Below the pieces are notes generated by a model. The model was given only the letters and a program-made list of their open reading frames with translations. It made no database searches and was not told where the DNA came from. A stretch of 40,348 bases of DNA from an uncultured bacterium (lineage in GTDB: Bacteria; Planctomycetota; Uabimicrobiia; Uabimicrobiales; JABWCH01), in the NCBI GenBank assembly GCA_938003875.1, contig CALKWO010000017.1, positions 1 through 40,348 of the forward strand, given 5' to 3'. How positions within the stretch are numbered: position 1 is the stretch's first letter; each line of letters opens with the position of its first letter. A program made the position numbers and the translations under genes. This document shows, in pieces, positions 8,670-17,700 of the stretch.

Positions 8670-10133
8670 TTAGGAATCTATTTTGGTTGAGCCTTGCGAG
8701 TTAAACATCAAAAGGATGTCTTCCGTCAAGGCAAAATTAGGTAGCACTGGCAATAGAATATCATTCCAATAGACAAAGCTCTGGTTTTTAGTAAAGACAA
8801 TGACAGGCTCCTGATGAGGGAATTTTTTAGCCAGCATGGTGTATAAAAGCAGGCTTTTATCTCTATGGGTTGCTCTTTGGAAAAAAAGCACCTCATCGGG
8901 TAAGGCAATTCTCTCAGGAGAATGAAAAATCCCTTCTGGGGAAAAGGATTGCTGAACATACTCTAGCATTTTCTCTATGCTGTCTAATCTCTCCAATAAT
9001 TCTTTGACTCGTATGCTTCGATATAGTGCTGTGTAAGCATAAATTTCTGGGTATCTTACAGAAAGGGAGCGAAAGGCATACATGGCAAGATCATAAATAG
9101 ATTCAGGATATTTCTGGCTGTAAGCCTGGACAATGCGTTGTAAGTCTTCCGCCTTTGTCAGATCGCGAAACTCTATATCAGGGCAAGAGAAAGGAACATA
9201 CATTTTGGAATCGGCAGAAGTCCAGAAATTGGAAGGAAAGGCATTTCCACTTGTGGCATAGTTTTTTAAATGCAGATACAAAGAATCCAGATCGTTTTTT
9301 TCTATGGAATGAACAGGCAGAGCATCATGAATGTTGCCAAAGATGGTTTGTACATGGGTCAATTTTTCTTTTTCCAGGCAGCTTTTCACAACAGAAGTAT
9401 GTTCATTGATGTTGCGCAAAGAGACAGCACTGAACATTCTCTTGTTGCTGGCAAGATAGCCATCTCCCTCTTTCAGATAGGTCATAACATGAGATGGGCT
9501 AAACCATAGAACTGCTACATTTTTCCAGGAAAATTTGCCCAAAATAATGAGTGCTGAGGCATATAGCATTGCCAGCGACTGGCATTTGCCTGCTCCTAGT
9601 CCGCTTCTTAAAACATACTTATAGGCATCCATTTTTTCGATGATTTCATTGCCCCACCGTGGGATCACGTTGGCAGGATAATCCAAAAGGCGGTAGTATT
9701 CTCGAACGTTTGGCACCTGAAGAAGCTCTGCCAATACAGTGGAACTTCCCTCCAAGAAGATGCTTCTCAATTCCTGGAATATCCTTTGCTTTTGAGGAGA
9801 ATCTGGAAATCTAGCATCTTCTGTTTCCAGATCTGTAAGCCCTGAAGGACATAGACCAGGATACTCTTCCATGTGGCAAAATTCGTATGCATGGACAATA
9901 TATTGTTTGATTTCTTCTACTTTTCTTCTTACAGGACTACCACCCCTTCTTTTAGGAAGGTTTTCCTCCCAACTCCATAAAGAAGGCGACATCATATTGG
10001 CCATCCATTGTGCCTGGCTAAGCTCTGGAAAAACTTCTAATTCAATGGCACTCAATGTTGTTGTAGAGGAATACTTTTCTCTGCTTTCCTTGCTCAAGGA
10101 AGAAGACAGAACAGGAATCGCTAATTTATTCAT
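8670..10133 (-). CDS. Predicted protein with two transglutaminase-like segments
   Basis: I cannot name a family for this 487-residue protein. The segment GLGAGKCQSLAMLYASAL (about 178-195), followed by SPSHVMTYL, resembles the Cys and His blocks of transglutaminase-like folds (C184, H215). Near the C-terminus, THRDKSLLLYTMLAKKF looks like a second such block in which the catalytic cysteine is missing. This is pattern resemblance only. No signal peptide is evident. I chose the ATG at 10133 because it overlaps the end of the cupin gene by 8 bases (ATGAATAA), which implies translational coupling; the open frame extends further upstream but only inside the cupin gene. It is the last gene of the 12451-to-8670 cluster. 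Confidence 0.6.
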   Translation of the reverse strand: MNKLAIPVLSSSLSKESREKYSSTTTLSAIELEVFPELSQAQWMANMMSPSLWSWEENLPKRRGGSPVRRKVEEIKQYIVHAYEFCHMEEYPGLCPSGLTDLETEDARFPDSPQKQRIFQELRSIFLEGSSTVLAELLQVPNVREYYRLLDYPANVIPRWGNEIIEKMDAYKYVLRSGLGAGKCQSLAMLYASALIILGKFSWKNVAVLWFSPSHVMTYLKEGDGYLASNKRMFSAVSLRNINEHTSVVKSCLEKEKLTHVQTIFGNIHDALPVHSIEKNDLDSLYLHLKNYATSGNAFPSNFWTSADSKMYVPFSCPDIEFRDLTKAEDLQRIVQAYSQKYPESIYDLAMYAFRSLSVRYPEIYAYTALYRSIRVKELLERLDSIEKMLEYVQQSFSPEGIFHSPERIALPDEVLFFQRATHRDKSLLLYTMLAKKFPHQEPVIVFTKNQSFVYWNDILLPVLPNFALTEDILLMFNSQGSTKIDS

Positions 10134-10509
10134 GCTTTTCTTTCTCTTTCCTTTCCTGCATAATCTGCTGAACGGCTTCTTTGGTTTTTTGCATAAGCTC
10201 TTTAGAGCTAAATTGAACCACTTCTGTTCCTGCTTCCATAGCGACCAGATGCCCTGCTGGCAGATAAAAAACATCTCCTTCGTGTATCTCTTCTTCATGG
10301 TCTTTATAGCATACCCTCATGCTTCCTTTTATGACATAACCCCAATGAGGACATTGGCATCGGCCTTCTGGCAAACCTGGTATAGATGCCATTTCCGAGC
10401 GTTCTTTATGTGTTATAAAAGCAACATGCAAATCTTCCCATTCTTTTTCTTGAATCACCATTTTTTCTGACTCTATAGTTATGGGAAAATCGCCTTTAGA
10501 CCCACGCAT
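10126..10509 (-). CDS. Small cupin-domain protein
   Basis: This 127-residue single-domain cupin has HWGYVIKGSMRVCYKD and GDVFYLPAGHLVAMEAG, matching the two cupin motifs with histidines and acidic residues in plausible metal-binding positions. Function is unknown; such proteins act as small sensors or enzymes. An ATG at 10533 is in frame, but GAGGAG sits 6 bases before the ATG at 10509, so the shorter form is preferred. The C-terminus is a charged helix, and the stop overlaps the next gene by 8 bases. A gap of 143 bases holding a dispersed repeat separates it from moaB. Confidence 0.75.
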   Translation of the reverse strand: MRGSKGDFPITIESEKMVIQEKEWEDLHVAFITHKERSEMASIPGLPEGRCQCPHWGYVIKGSMRVCYKDHEEEIHEGDVFYLPAGHLVAMEAGTEVVQFSSKELMQKTKEAVQQIMQERKEKEKHE

Positions 10510-10560
10510 ACATTTCTCCTCAAAAAATTTCATTTTGCGATCTGTGTTCGTTCACGCAAG

Positions 10561-10646
10561 CTAAACCTAATCTTAAACCTAAACCTAAACGCAAGATAAC
10601 TTTTAAATGTGCAAGCAATCTTAAAATTGGTTAGTTTTAGGTCTAT
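10561..10646. repeat. Dispersed AACCTAAAC-type repeat, copy 1
   Basis: The moaB-cupin gap contains tandem AAACCTAA-like units (10562-10590) that can pair imperfectly with TTAGTTTTAGGTCTA further on. Its core, 10613-10633, matches 14682-14702 in inverted orientation at 20 of 21 positions. It looks like a small dispersed stem-loop element. Confidence 0.65.
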
Positions 10647-10652
10647 TTGATA

Positions 10653-11144
10653 TTATTTTCTTGCGCATTCAGATGCTTTTCCTGTCATGATTTCCAGCCC
10701 ATGTACCAAAGATTCCATGATGTATTCCAGGCCTTCTCTTACTGCTTTAGGACTGCCGGGGAGATTGATGATCAATGTTTTTTTTCGTATCCCCGATATC
10801 GCTCGTGATAGCATGGCGCGTGGCGTGATGCTCAGGCTATGATATCGTATTGCTTCACAGATGCCTGGTGCAGGGCGATCTATTACTTTCAGCGTGGCCT
10901 CTGGTGTAATATCCCTGGCGGAGAATCCTGTTCCTCCTACAGTGAGAATCAGGTCTAAGCCTAGTTCATCCGACATCTGAATCATAGAGGCAGAAAGCTG
11001 CTCCATATCGTCTGGCAAGACAATCCATTTTTCTACTTGCATTCCAGCTTTAAGGACAAATTCCTGCGCTACTTTGCCACTTTCGTCTATCCTTTCATGC
11101 CTGGAGCCTTTGTCGCTGGCAACGAGAATACCTACCCTAAACAT
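10653..11144 (-). CDS. moaB: MoaB/Mog-family molybdopterin adenylyltransferase
   Basis: This 163-residue protein covers the complete MoCF-binding domain: ILVASDKGSR at the N-terminus, LTVGGTGFSARDITPEA (GGTGFSARD at 70-78) for MPT binding, and NLPGSPKAVREG near the C-terminus. Known members adenylylate molybdopterin before molybdate insertion. No other molybdenum cofactor gene is in the window. The ribosome binding site AGGAAGG lies 8 bases before the ATG. It is 23 bases downstream of the PIG-L gene in the same direction. Whether it is Mog (catalytic) or MoaB cannot be decided here. Confidence 0.87.
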   Translation of the reverse strand: MFRVGILVASDKGSRHERIDESGKVAQEFVLKAGMQVEKWIVLPDDMEQLSASMIQMSDELGLDLILTVGGTGFSARDITPEATLKVIDRPAPGICEAIRYHSLSITPRAMLSRAISGIRKKTLIINLPGSPKAVREGLEYIMESLVHGLEIMTGKASECARK

Positions 11145-11167
11145 AATTTTTTCCTTCCTCTTTTTTT

Positions 11168-11941
11168 TCAGGACAACGTCGTGAATATCGTATCTACATA
11201 TTCTTTTGCTTCTTTTACAGCATATTGTTTCAAGTCCGTTTTTATATCGCTCATATCCAAAAAAACTTCTCTATATTTTGCTTTACTGACACTATGCGGA
11301 TCTTCAAAGACAGCCTGATAGAAATTGCGTGCTAAAACGCCTTCGTGATAAGGTTTATAAGAAACTTCTCCATAATGTGCTTGTATTGCTTTTTGTTTTG
11401 TTTCTATTACCTCTGTAATATCGACATAGCAAAGCTTTTTTCCCAAAATAGGCCCCCAAACAGGATAAGCATAAAGAGAAATTTTTTCTTTTTGTGGTAA
11501 TGCATCCAAGACGATTTGACTAGAGGCAAGATGGGTTGGATGGATCTCCCAAGGAGCGGTCATATAGATTTCCTTCGGTTGGATGGATTGCAGAATTTCC
11601 TGGATTACCAACAAAAGTCTCTGGTATTCTTCTCCTTTTTGCTTCAGCCAGGAACTCCTGGCTTCTAAAAAAAAAGCTCCATCTGCGCCTACAATAGAAA
11701 GTGCAGAAAGTGCTTCTTGCTTTCTTTTGGAAGAAATCTGGTCTTTGGCATCTTTTCTTAGCGAACCACAGCCATCTGTCATATAAAGTGTTATTACTTT
11801 ATGGCTTTTTGCCATTAAAGCCATCTTCCCTCCCATCCCAATCACATCATCATCAGGATGAGGAGAAATAACAATAACCGATGGCGCATGGATGGAAGAA
11901 CATTTCGTAGATAGAGAAATGTATATATCTTTTGGAAGCAT
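11168..11941 (-). CDS. PIG-L/LmbE-family N-acetylglucosamine-type deacetylase
   Basis: This 257-residue protein has the family's zinc-binding motif near the N-terminus, PHPDDDVIGMGG (H28, D30, D31), and the second zinc site HPTHLAS (H134, H137). Members remove acetyl groups from GlcNAc-containing small molecules or lipids, for example in bacillithiol or mycothiol synthesis; no thiol-pathway partner is nearby, so the substrate is open. It follows the TPR gene after 12 bases and precedes moaB by 23, so co-transcription is likely. Confidence 0.87.
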   Translation of the reverse strand: MLPKDIYISLSTKCSSIHAPSVIVISPHPDDDVIGMGGKMALMAKSHKVITLYMTDGCGSLRKDAKDQISSKRKQEALSALSIVGADGAFFLEARSSWLKQKGEEYQRLLLVIQEILQSIQPKEIYMTAPWEIHPTHLASSQIVLDALPQKEKISLYAYPVWGPILGKKLCYVDITEVIETKQKAIQAHYGEVSYKPYHEGVLARNFYQAVFEDPHSVSKAKYREVFLDMSDIKTDLKQYAVKEAKEYVDTIFTTLS

Positions 11942-11953
11942 TGCTTTTCCTTA

Positions 11954-12451
11954 CTATGATTTGCTTTTTTTTCTCTGGATAAAAATAGCATGTAAAAGAT
12001 TATCTACAATATGTTGTTTTTGATCTTTTTTTATTTTATTTTTCGCTCTAATAGCATATTGTTCTGCTTCATATAATTTTCCCAATTTCAAATAGCATTC
12101 ACTCATTTTTATTAGATAACTAATGTTGAATACTACAAAAATATTAATTTTTCTCGCTTTATGGAGATGAAATTCTCCTTTTATGAGATCTCCTTTTGTT
12201 ACCAGCATTGCTCCATATAGAAAATGCATCCAAAAACTTTCAGGATATTTTTGCAATAGATTGGACATAATTTCATCGGCTTCTTTCCATGCTTCTCTAT
12301 TAGACATTTTCTCTTTGGCACTTTGCAATTTTTCATAGTCTTTCCAAATTTCTTTGTCTTTTTTTTCTTCTACATACCAGATGTGAGCGATACAAACAAG
12401 GATACCTATCAACCAGAAAGAAAAAAATATATGGATTAGCCTATTTTTCAT
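11954..12451 (-). CDS. Membrane-anchored TPR-like protein
   Basis: This 165-residue protein has one N-terminal membrane segment (about 4-22, LIHIFFSFWLIGILVCIAHIW) followed by a helical region with TPR character: YPESFWMHFLYGAMLVTKGDLIKGE and YLIKMSECYLKLGKLYEAEQYAIRA. It probably scaffolds protein contacts at the membrane. A GTG 15 bases upstream is also in frame, but the ATG at 12451 has GTGGGG at normal spacing. It is the first gene of a same-strand run ending at 8670. I know of no specific function. Confidence 0.7.
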   Translation of the reverse strand: MKNRLIHIFFSFWLIGILVCIAHIWYVEEKKDKEIWKDYEKLQSAKEKMSNREAWKEADEIMSNLLQKYPESFWMHFLYGAMLVTKGDLIKGEFHLHKARKINIFVVFNISYLIKMSECYLKLGKLYEAEQYAIRAKNKIKKDQKQHIVDNLLHAIFIQRKKSKS

Positions 12452-12565
12452 ACTGTAATGCCCCACTCCAAGGTTTATTTGACAAAATAAAAAATAAATA
12501 TTCCCAACAGAGGTCTTGCAATCCTTCCTCGCAGGGCAGTGTTAAGAGTAGGAAGAAGGACTGGA

Positions 12566-13438
12566 CTAAAAAATGCTGTTCCTGATATCCCCTGCTCCTG
12601 ATAGCATCGGAGCAGAAGACTCTTTTACGCATCTCTTATTTTTTTTAAGAAAGAAAAAAAGAGCTATAGCTATCATAAAAATTGAGGCAGGCTCTGGCAC
12701 TCCCGTGGCTTGATATAATATCTCACTTTCATTCAAAGCATACCCAAAAATAGCCACATCATCAATAAGACCTACATGTTTGCTATGTTCACTAGGCGAG
12801 CCGCCGATTGTAAGAGGAGAAGCATCTAGTGGAAATTGAGAAGGGGAAATCGCAGTGTCACTGCCTACTCTAATTCCATTAACATACATCTTTAAATAGG
12901 TGCCATCATAAACACCTAATAAATGATACCAACGATTTCTCAAGATTGGCATTTGAGCAACACTTGCAAATGTGTTGATGTTTGGGCCAGATGGATCTAT
13001 CTGAAAAAGCCAGCCTTCATTTTCATTATACCAGATCCCATAATTTCTATTTTCAGCATCGTTTCCCTTTCCAACGACCCTGACCCAATCTATAGTTCTG
13101 CCTCCATTAGTATTGAGACAAGAACCTTCAATGTACAAACGTGCTTCAATGGTGAATGCCTGGTTAAGCCTCAAAGAAGTAGAGTCGGTAATAGCTAAGG
13201 GAGTTCTGCTGGACGCATCAAAGCGCAAAGCATTTCCATAGTTACTTGATACGAGAGAACCACCTCCGCCTAAGCCATTATAAGAGTTGTGTCCATTTCC
13301 AGAAATATCCACTAGATTATTGCTTGTATTGACCGATTCCATATTATAGGCAGCCAAAGCATTAGGAAATGAAATAGCATGAATAGAAATAGTTATTAAG
13401 AAAAGTAATATACAAAGAAAAAGATAGATATTTTTCAT
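12566..13438 (-). CDS. LamG-like PEP-CTERM surface protein
   Basis: This 290-residue exported protein has a signal peptide (about 1-22) and a concanavalin/LamG-like jelly-roll domain (about 28-245: ALRFD, FTIEARLYI, NRWYHLLGVYDGTYLKMYVNG, GLIDDVAIFGYALNESEI). It ends in a PEP-CTERM sorting signal, VPEPAS at 247-252, a hydrophobic stretch and KKNKR at 265-269. PEP-CTERM proteins are exosortase substrates bound for the cell surface or extracellular matrix; no exosortase gene is in the window. Unusually, 21 residues follow the basic cluster, encoded by a stretch that can fold into a terminator-like hairpin. A good site, AGAAGGG, precedes the ATG. Confidence 0.82.
   Translation of the reverse strand: MKNIYLFLCILLFLITISIHAISFPNALAAYNMESVNTSNNLVDISGNGHNSYNGLGGGGSLVSSNYGNALRFDASSRTPLAITDSTSLRLNQAFTIEARLYIEGSCLNTNGGRTIDWVRVVGKGNDAENRNYGIWYNENEGWLFQIDPSGPNINTFASVAQMPILRNRWYHLLGVYDGTYLKMYVNGIRVGSDTAISPSQFPLDASPLTIGGSPSEHSKHVGLIDDVAIFGYALNESEILYQATGVPEPASIFMIAIALFFFLKKNKRCVKESSAPMLSGAGDIRNSIF
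12568..12607 (-). terminator. Possible intrinsic terminator inside the 3' end of the PEP-CTERM gene
   Basis: Read on the minus strand, ATGCT (12607-12603) can pair with AGCAT (12577-12573), enclosing a further TATC/GATA pair, and six T follow directly. The stem is short and the stop codon lies at the end of the T run, so the coding frame crosses the terminator. Weak evidence. Confidence 0.3.
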
Positions 13439-13467
13439 TATTTTTTCCCTTCTAATAAGTAGTTTTT

Positions 13468-14259
13468 CTATTTTTTGAAAATTCTAAAGAAAAATAAAAA
13501 AATAAAAATAAGCCCAAAGCTAGCTGGCTCTGGAACAACATTGTTAAAATTAAATTCGCCACCCCACATTCCAGATCCAGTACCATCTATAGTAACTGTT
13601 TGCAGCAAAGTCCCAGTACGAGAATATTGACGGAAAGTTCCACCACCAGAAACGCTGTACCATAATGTATTGTCGTTATAATCCATAGCTAAAGCACCAG
13701 TATTGTAGTCCAATACGCTAAAAGAGCTAAGCAATGTTCCAGTCAGGCTATAATTTTGCATGGTATAGCTAGAATCATTATAACCAGATAGCCAAAGAGA
13801 ATTGTTGATTTTGTCGTATGTGATGGCTAAACGATTTTTTCCAGACAGCCCAAATAAACTTGTCCCATTACTCCAATTTTTATCGAAGCGATACAAGGTT
13901 TGATTATGCCATGCCCAGGCATAATAGTATGTTCCATCTGTTCCTGCATCATGGAAGCCAATTCCACTATACGGTTGAACATAGGTAGTACTTCCGATTA
14001 CCGATCCACTTAAGCTATATTCACGGCCATAAGCTCCACCATCATAACCAAATGTAGTGATGCGGCTATCTTCAACAATAATGGGCAATTCTCGATTACC
14101 TGCTGAACTCCAAGATCGCAATACAGTATTATTTTGAACAACATGCATTCCACCATTGCACCAATTAACAAGATAATATTCTCCAATTGGCCCAACGGCA
14201 AAAGCAGGCAATACCATGATGAAATATAGCACAATGATTGCGTATGATATTTTTTTCAT
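13468..14259 (-). CDS. Beta-propeller-like PEP-CTERM surface protein
   Basis: This 263-residue exported protein has a signal peptide (1-21, ending LPAFA) and a body made of repeated strands of the type YSLTGTLLSSFSV, YSRTGTLLQTVTIDG and LAMDYNDNTLWYS, which resemble a YncE/NHL-like beta-propeller. It ends with a canonical PEP-CTERM tail, VPEPAS plus hydrophobic stretch and RIFKK, at the very C-terminus (242-263). An in-frame GTG lies 6 bases upstream, but GAGGTG sits 5 bases before the ATG at 14259. It lies 29 bases upstream of the LamG PEP-CTERM gene, so the pair is likely one operon. The specific ligand or role is unknown. Confidence 0.8.
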   Translation of the reverse strand: MKKISYAIIVLYFIMVLPAFAVGPIGEYYLVNWCNGGMHVVQNNTVLRSWSSAGNRELPIIVEDSRITTFGYDGGAYGREYSLSGSVIGSTTYVQPYSGIGFHDAGTDGTYYYAWAWHNQTLYRFDKNWSNGTSLFGLSGKNRLAITYDKINNSLWLSGYNDSSYTMQNYSLTGTLLSSFSVLDYNTGALAMDYNDNTLWYSVSGGGTFRQYSRTGTLLQTVTIDGTGSGMWGGEFNFNNVVPEPASFGLIFIFLFFFRIFKK

Positions 14260-14360
14260 AGTCACCTCATTTCATTAGTAAATTTTCACCTCAATTTTTC
14301 GGATGGAATCTATAATTTTAGTTTAGCAAAAGATAGGCTCGTATTCAAAGAAAAAATGAC

Positions 14361-14427
14361 ATTTACGACTTGTGCCAGTTGAAAAGGCTTTAATCTTTGC
14401 CCTGAAAGACCTATACATACCAGCCTA
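14361..14427 (+). repeat. Direct repeat of about 65 bases, copy 1
   Basis: This copy runs from ATTTACGACTTGTGCCAG to ATACCAGCC and matches the copy at 14458-14521 with scattered substitutions and small gaps. An internal AGGCTTT...AAAG-A-CCT stem can form. The strand given is arbitrary. Confidence 0.75.
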
Positions 14428-14454
14428 ACACCCCTTGCAAGGTGTGGTTTTTAA
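14428..14454 (+). terminator. Terminator-like hairpin between the two direct repeats
   Basis: ACACC (14428-14432) pairs with GGTGT (14441-14445) and is followed by GG and six T on the plus strand. No plus-strand coding gene ends here, so if it is real it would end a small RNA transcribed through repeat copy 1. Confidence 0.35.
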
Positions 14455-14457
14455 AAA

Positions 14458-14521
14458 ATTTACGAGTTGTGTCAGTTGAAAGCCTTTAATTTTTAGTCTG
14501 AAAGGCCTGTATATACCAGCC
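14458..14521 (+). repeat. Direct repeat of about 65 bases, copy 2
   Basis: Second copy of the repeat at 14361, offset by about 97 bases. Here the internal stem is GCCTTT/AAAGGC. Base pairing is kept although bases in both arms differ from copy 1, which hints at selection on structure. Confidence 0.75.
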
Positions 14522-14661
14522 CACAAGAAGGACTTTTACTTTTTACTCAAGCACCAAAATTCATCTTTTGCCTATTTTTTTTACACCTTATCATTATCGT
14601 TCTCTTTATCTAAATCCTTTTTGGCGATGATTGTACTAGGTCGAGCGACTTTAGGATAAAA

Positions 14662-14745
14662 ACTGAACCTAAACTTGAACCTAACCGATTTTAAGATTGC
14701 TTACATATTCAACTGCAAATAGGTTTGGGTCTAAGTTTAGGTTCA
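14662..14745. repeat. Dispersed AACCTAAAC-type repeat, copy 2 (stem-loop)
   Basis: A perfect 13-base inverted repeat, TGAACCTAAACTT (14664-14676) and AAGTTTAGGTTCA (14733-14745), encloses 56 bases. The enclosed core 14682-14702 matches the reverse complement of 10613-10633. It lies 46 bases beyond the stop of the PQQ-propeller gene. Confidence 0.7.
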
Positions 14746-14791
14746 TTCCTCACTGCAAAGCTGAATGGATTTAGCACAGAATTACTTCAAG

Positions 14792-17700
14792 CTATTGCTG
14801 TTTTGAAACGTTTGTCATGTAGATAAAACCATCGCTTCCTCCTACAAGGATATAGTCTCCCAAGCTTATAGGAGAACTGAAGATAGGGTTTCCTAGATGA
14901 GATAGAAAGGATTCTTGCCCTGTTTTGGCATTATAGGAGGCAAATTCTCCCGAAAGGGTCGCTATGTAGATGTAGCCTTTATGGTAAAGCGGAGAAGAAA
15001 TCTTGCCTGATTGCTCTTTTTTCCAAAGCAACTGACCTGTAGAGGCATCCAGAGCGTAAAAGAAACGTTGCTCTGAGCTAAAGTAGAGAATATTTTCATG
15101 CAAAATGGGCATTGTGCGGACAGGGCCTTTGGCCTTGTATTTCCAGAGGACTTTTTTGGTATCTACACAAAACTTATAAAGATAGTTGTCGTCTGAACCA
15201 AAGTAAAGATGGTTTTCATGCAATAAAAATTCGCTACGGATGGGGCCCTGAGTTTCCCATGACCAGATTTTTTCCAGATAGGGGAAAGGGCTTGCTTTGG
15301 TAAGGGCTAATTGGTAGAGATTGCCATTGTCTGAGCCTGCCCATAAGGTATTTTGGGCAAAGGCAAGTCCTGAAAGGAAAGGCTTTCCCCGAAATTCTGA
15401 AAATTCCAGATAGGTCTTTTTGCCGCTTTGGGCAGAAAAGGCGAACACTCCGCTTTCTGTTCCCAGGAAAATGCTGTTGTTTGCATAGATGCATTTCCCT
15501 ATTTCGCCCTGGGGGGGAATATCGGCTTGCCATGACAAAGGGATTCCTGTAATGGCATCAAGCAATTGTATGGATTGCCTTTTTCCAACCACCAGAAGCC
15601 GTCCCTCTTCTTCTGGAATATAGAGAGGTTGTCTGCCTTCTGCTTTGGTGGAGGCAAAAATTCTATAGCAAATCTGGTTGCTCTCGGAGAGATAAACCTC
15701 ATGGAGGTTGCCTTCATGGGTAGAGAAAAGGATTCTGCCATCCTGAGTTCCTAGAGGCGCACTCGTTATGCAGGGAGCGATTTGCTTTTGCCAGAGAGGT
15801 GTAATGCGATCTTTGTCCATTCGGACACACGTCAGGTGATAGTGGTAATTTTCTCCATGCCGTGCCCAGAACAACAGATTGCCATTGCGCTGTAAAGGCT
15901 GATAGGTTTCCAGATTCCTTTCGTTTCTATCACGGTAGTTTTTGGTTTTTACAGGTGGGCTTGTGTTGTTTTCTATATCCTGGAAAGTATAGATTCCAAT
16001 GTCTCCTTGTGCCACGATCAAATCTCGCAAAAAATTAGAAAAAAGCACAAAGCCATGCCTTTTGGCTTCCAGTCCAACTCCCCCTTCTGCTCCCAGAGGG
16101 AAGAAAGCTTCCTGGGGATTGGTAGCATGGATTCCATAGCAACCCAAATGAGTATCCGTAAGCACAGCAAGAATTCCTCCTGCAAGAGAAGGCATGTTCT
16201 TAATGGTGCCTGGCAGAGAGGCTTTCTTAAGATAGGATGCCTCTATCTTACTCTTTTCTCCCTTCACCAGATAAAAATGAATATAGGAAGTTTCTTTTTG
16301 CGAGGTAGTGGCAATCAGATAAGAGGCAACACATATCAATTCGGAAGCCAGTCCTTTTGGAGTCGGCAGAGTGAACGCAAGCCTGCCTTCCTGAATATGA
16401 TAGGCATAGATTTTTTCCGTGCAGGGTAGGTACAGAAGTTGCCTTTTCTTATCAAAACAGGGGGCGAACAAAGCGATTTCTCCACTGAGATAAGCTCCTT
16501 CCAGCCTGCCTGTAGCGACATCAATACGATAGCAATAGCGATCGAGGCAAGCTATATATGCCTTGTCTTTATGCAAAACAGGCCTTGTAGCAATAAGCCC
16601 AGGGAGCTTTGTCTCCCAAAGGATTTCTCCTGTAGAGCTTTGAATCATCAAAAGAGAATTGTTGCAAGGCCTGACAACCAGTATCTTCTCTATCAGATTC
16701 ATATTGAAATATTCCCGACTCCCCGAAAGGAAAACAGGAGGGAAACTATTTTCTCCCCCCAGATATTCTATCCATGCTACCTTTCCATTGCCTGCATGGA
16801 AAGCATAGAGATAGCCTGATGCAATAGCAAAGAAATATCCTGTTTCCTCAGAGAATTCATGGACAATTTCTTGCCCTGACAAGGCCATTCTCATGATATT
16901 TTTTTGCTCCAGGGGCGATGCTATAAACGAAAATTTTGGAGGCAAGGCTTCTTTGGAATAATAGCAATATTTTGCCAGAGAACTTTTTTCCTTTGCTTTT
17001 TGCAAATCCTGACTCAGCAAAACTGTTTTCTCTAAAGCTTGGGATTCTGTGGTATTCGCTTGGAGCCATTGTAAAATTTTTTCTGCTTCCTCCAGATCTT
17101 CTTTTTGGATGGCACTTTGGAAATTCTGCGATGCCTTTATCCATTGCTCTTTATTGCTATTTTCTAAAATGTGTTTCTCTAATTCTTTGAGAAAGCCTTC
17201 TATCTCCTCTATTTTTTTCCCTTTTCTCTGAAGCTGAGCAGCTTCTAAAAGCAAATCCCTTGCTTCTGAGAGCTTATCTTGCCGAAAACAAATATCGGCT
17301 CTTTTCATCAGAAGATCTTGCAGTGTCTCCGTGACCTGCACATTATTTTTGCTCAAAGGATATTTTTTTCGGAATTCTATGCACTTTTCTTCGCTCTCCT
17401 GGTATTTTTTATTTTCCAGGAGATGCTGGATTTCAGAAACAAGCTTTGACTCTTTATTTTCTGAAAAATATACAAAGAAAAAGCCCAATAGAACTAAAAT
17501 TCCTGTCAGAGCAAAGGCAATCTTCATTGTATAATGGGAATGAGCAGGCTCTTCGTAGGACACAGCAACAAAATCGCCCGTTTTTTCCAGGTCATCGGAA
17601 AAATCTTCTTCCTTTTCGTCTTCTGCGTCATAGACAGGCGGAATTTTTTCTGGAATGTTTGTACTCTGAGAAGGAGGGACTTCCAGAAGGCTTGGAGGCG

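Larger units (their letters stand above)
14260..14791. other. Repeat-rich intergenic region without a supported gene
   Basis: This stretch of 532 bases separates the PEP-CTERM pair from the PQQ-propeller gene. It holds two direct repeats (14361-14427, 14458-14521) and a stem-loop repeat (14662-14745). A minus-strand open frame without a start codon (14703-14581) is too weak to call. Confidence 0.8.

Noticed and set aside
12467..12565. Short gap between the TPR gene and the PEP-CTERM gene, with a minus-strand frame of 63 codons reaching in
   Set aside because: That frame starts inside the PEP-CTERM gene in another phase and resembles no protein.
14581..14703. Minus-strand frame ending in ...RPSTIIAKKDLDKENDNDKV
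   Set aside because: It looks a little like a protein C-terminus, but there is no start codon before a stop at 14703 and it runs through the dispersed repeat. At most a gene remnant.
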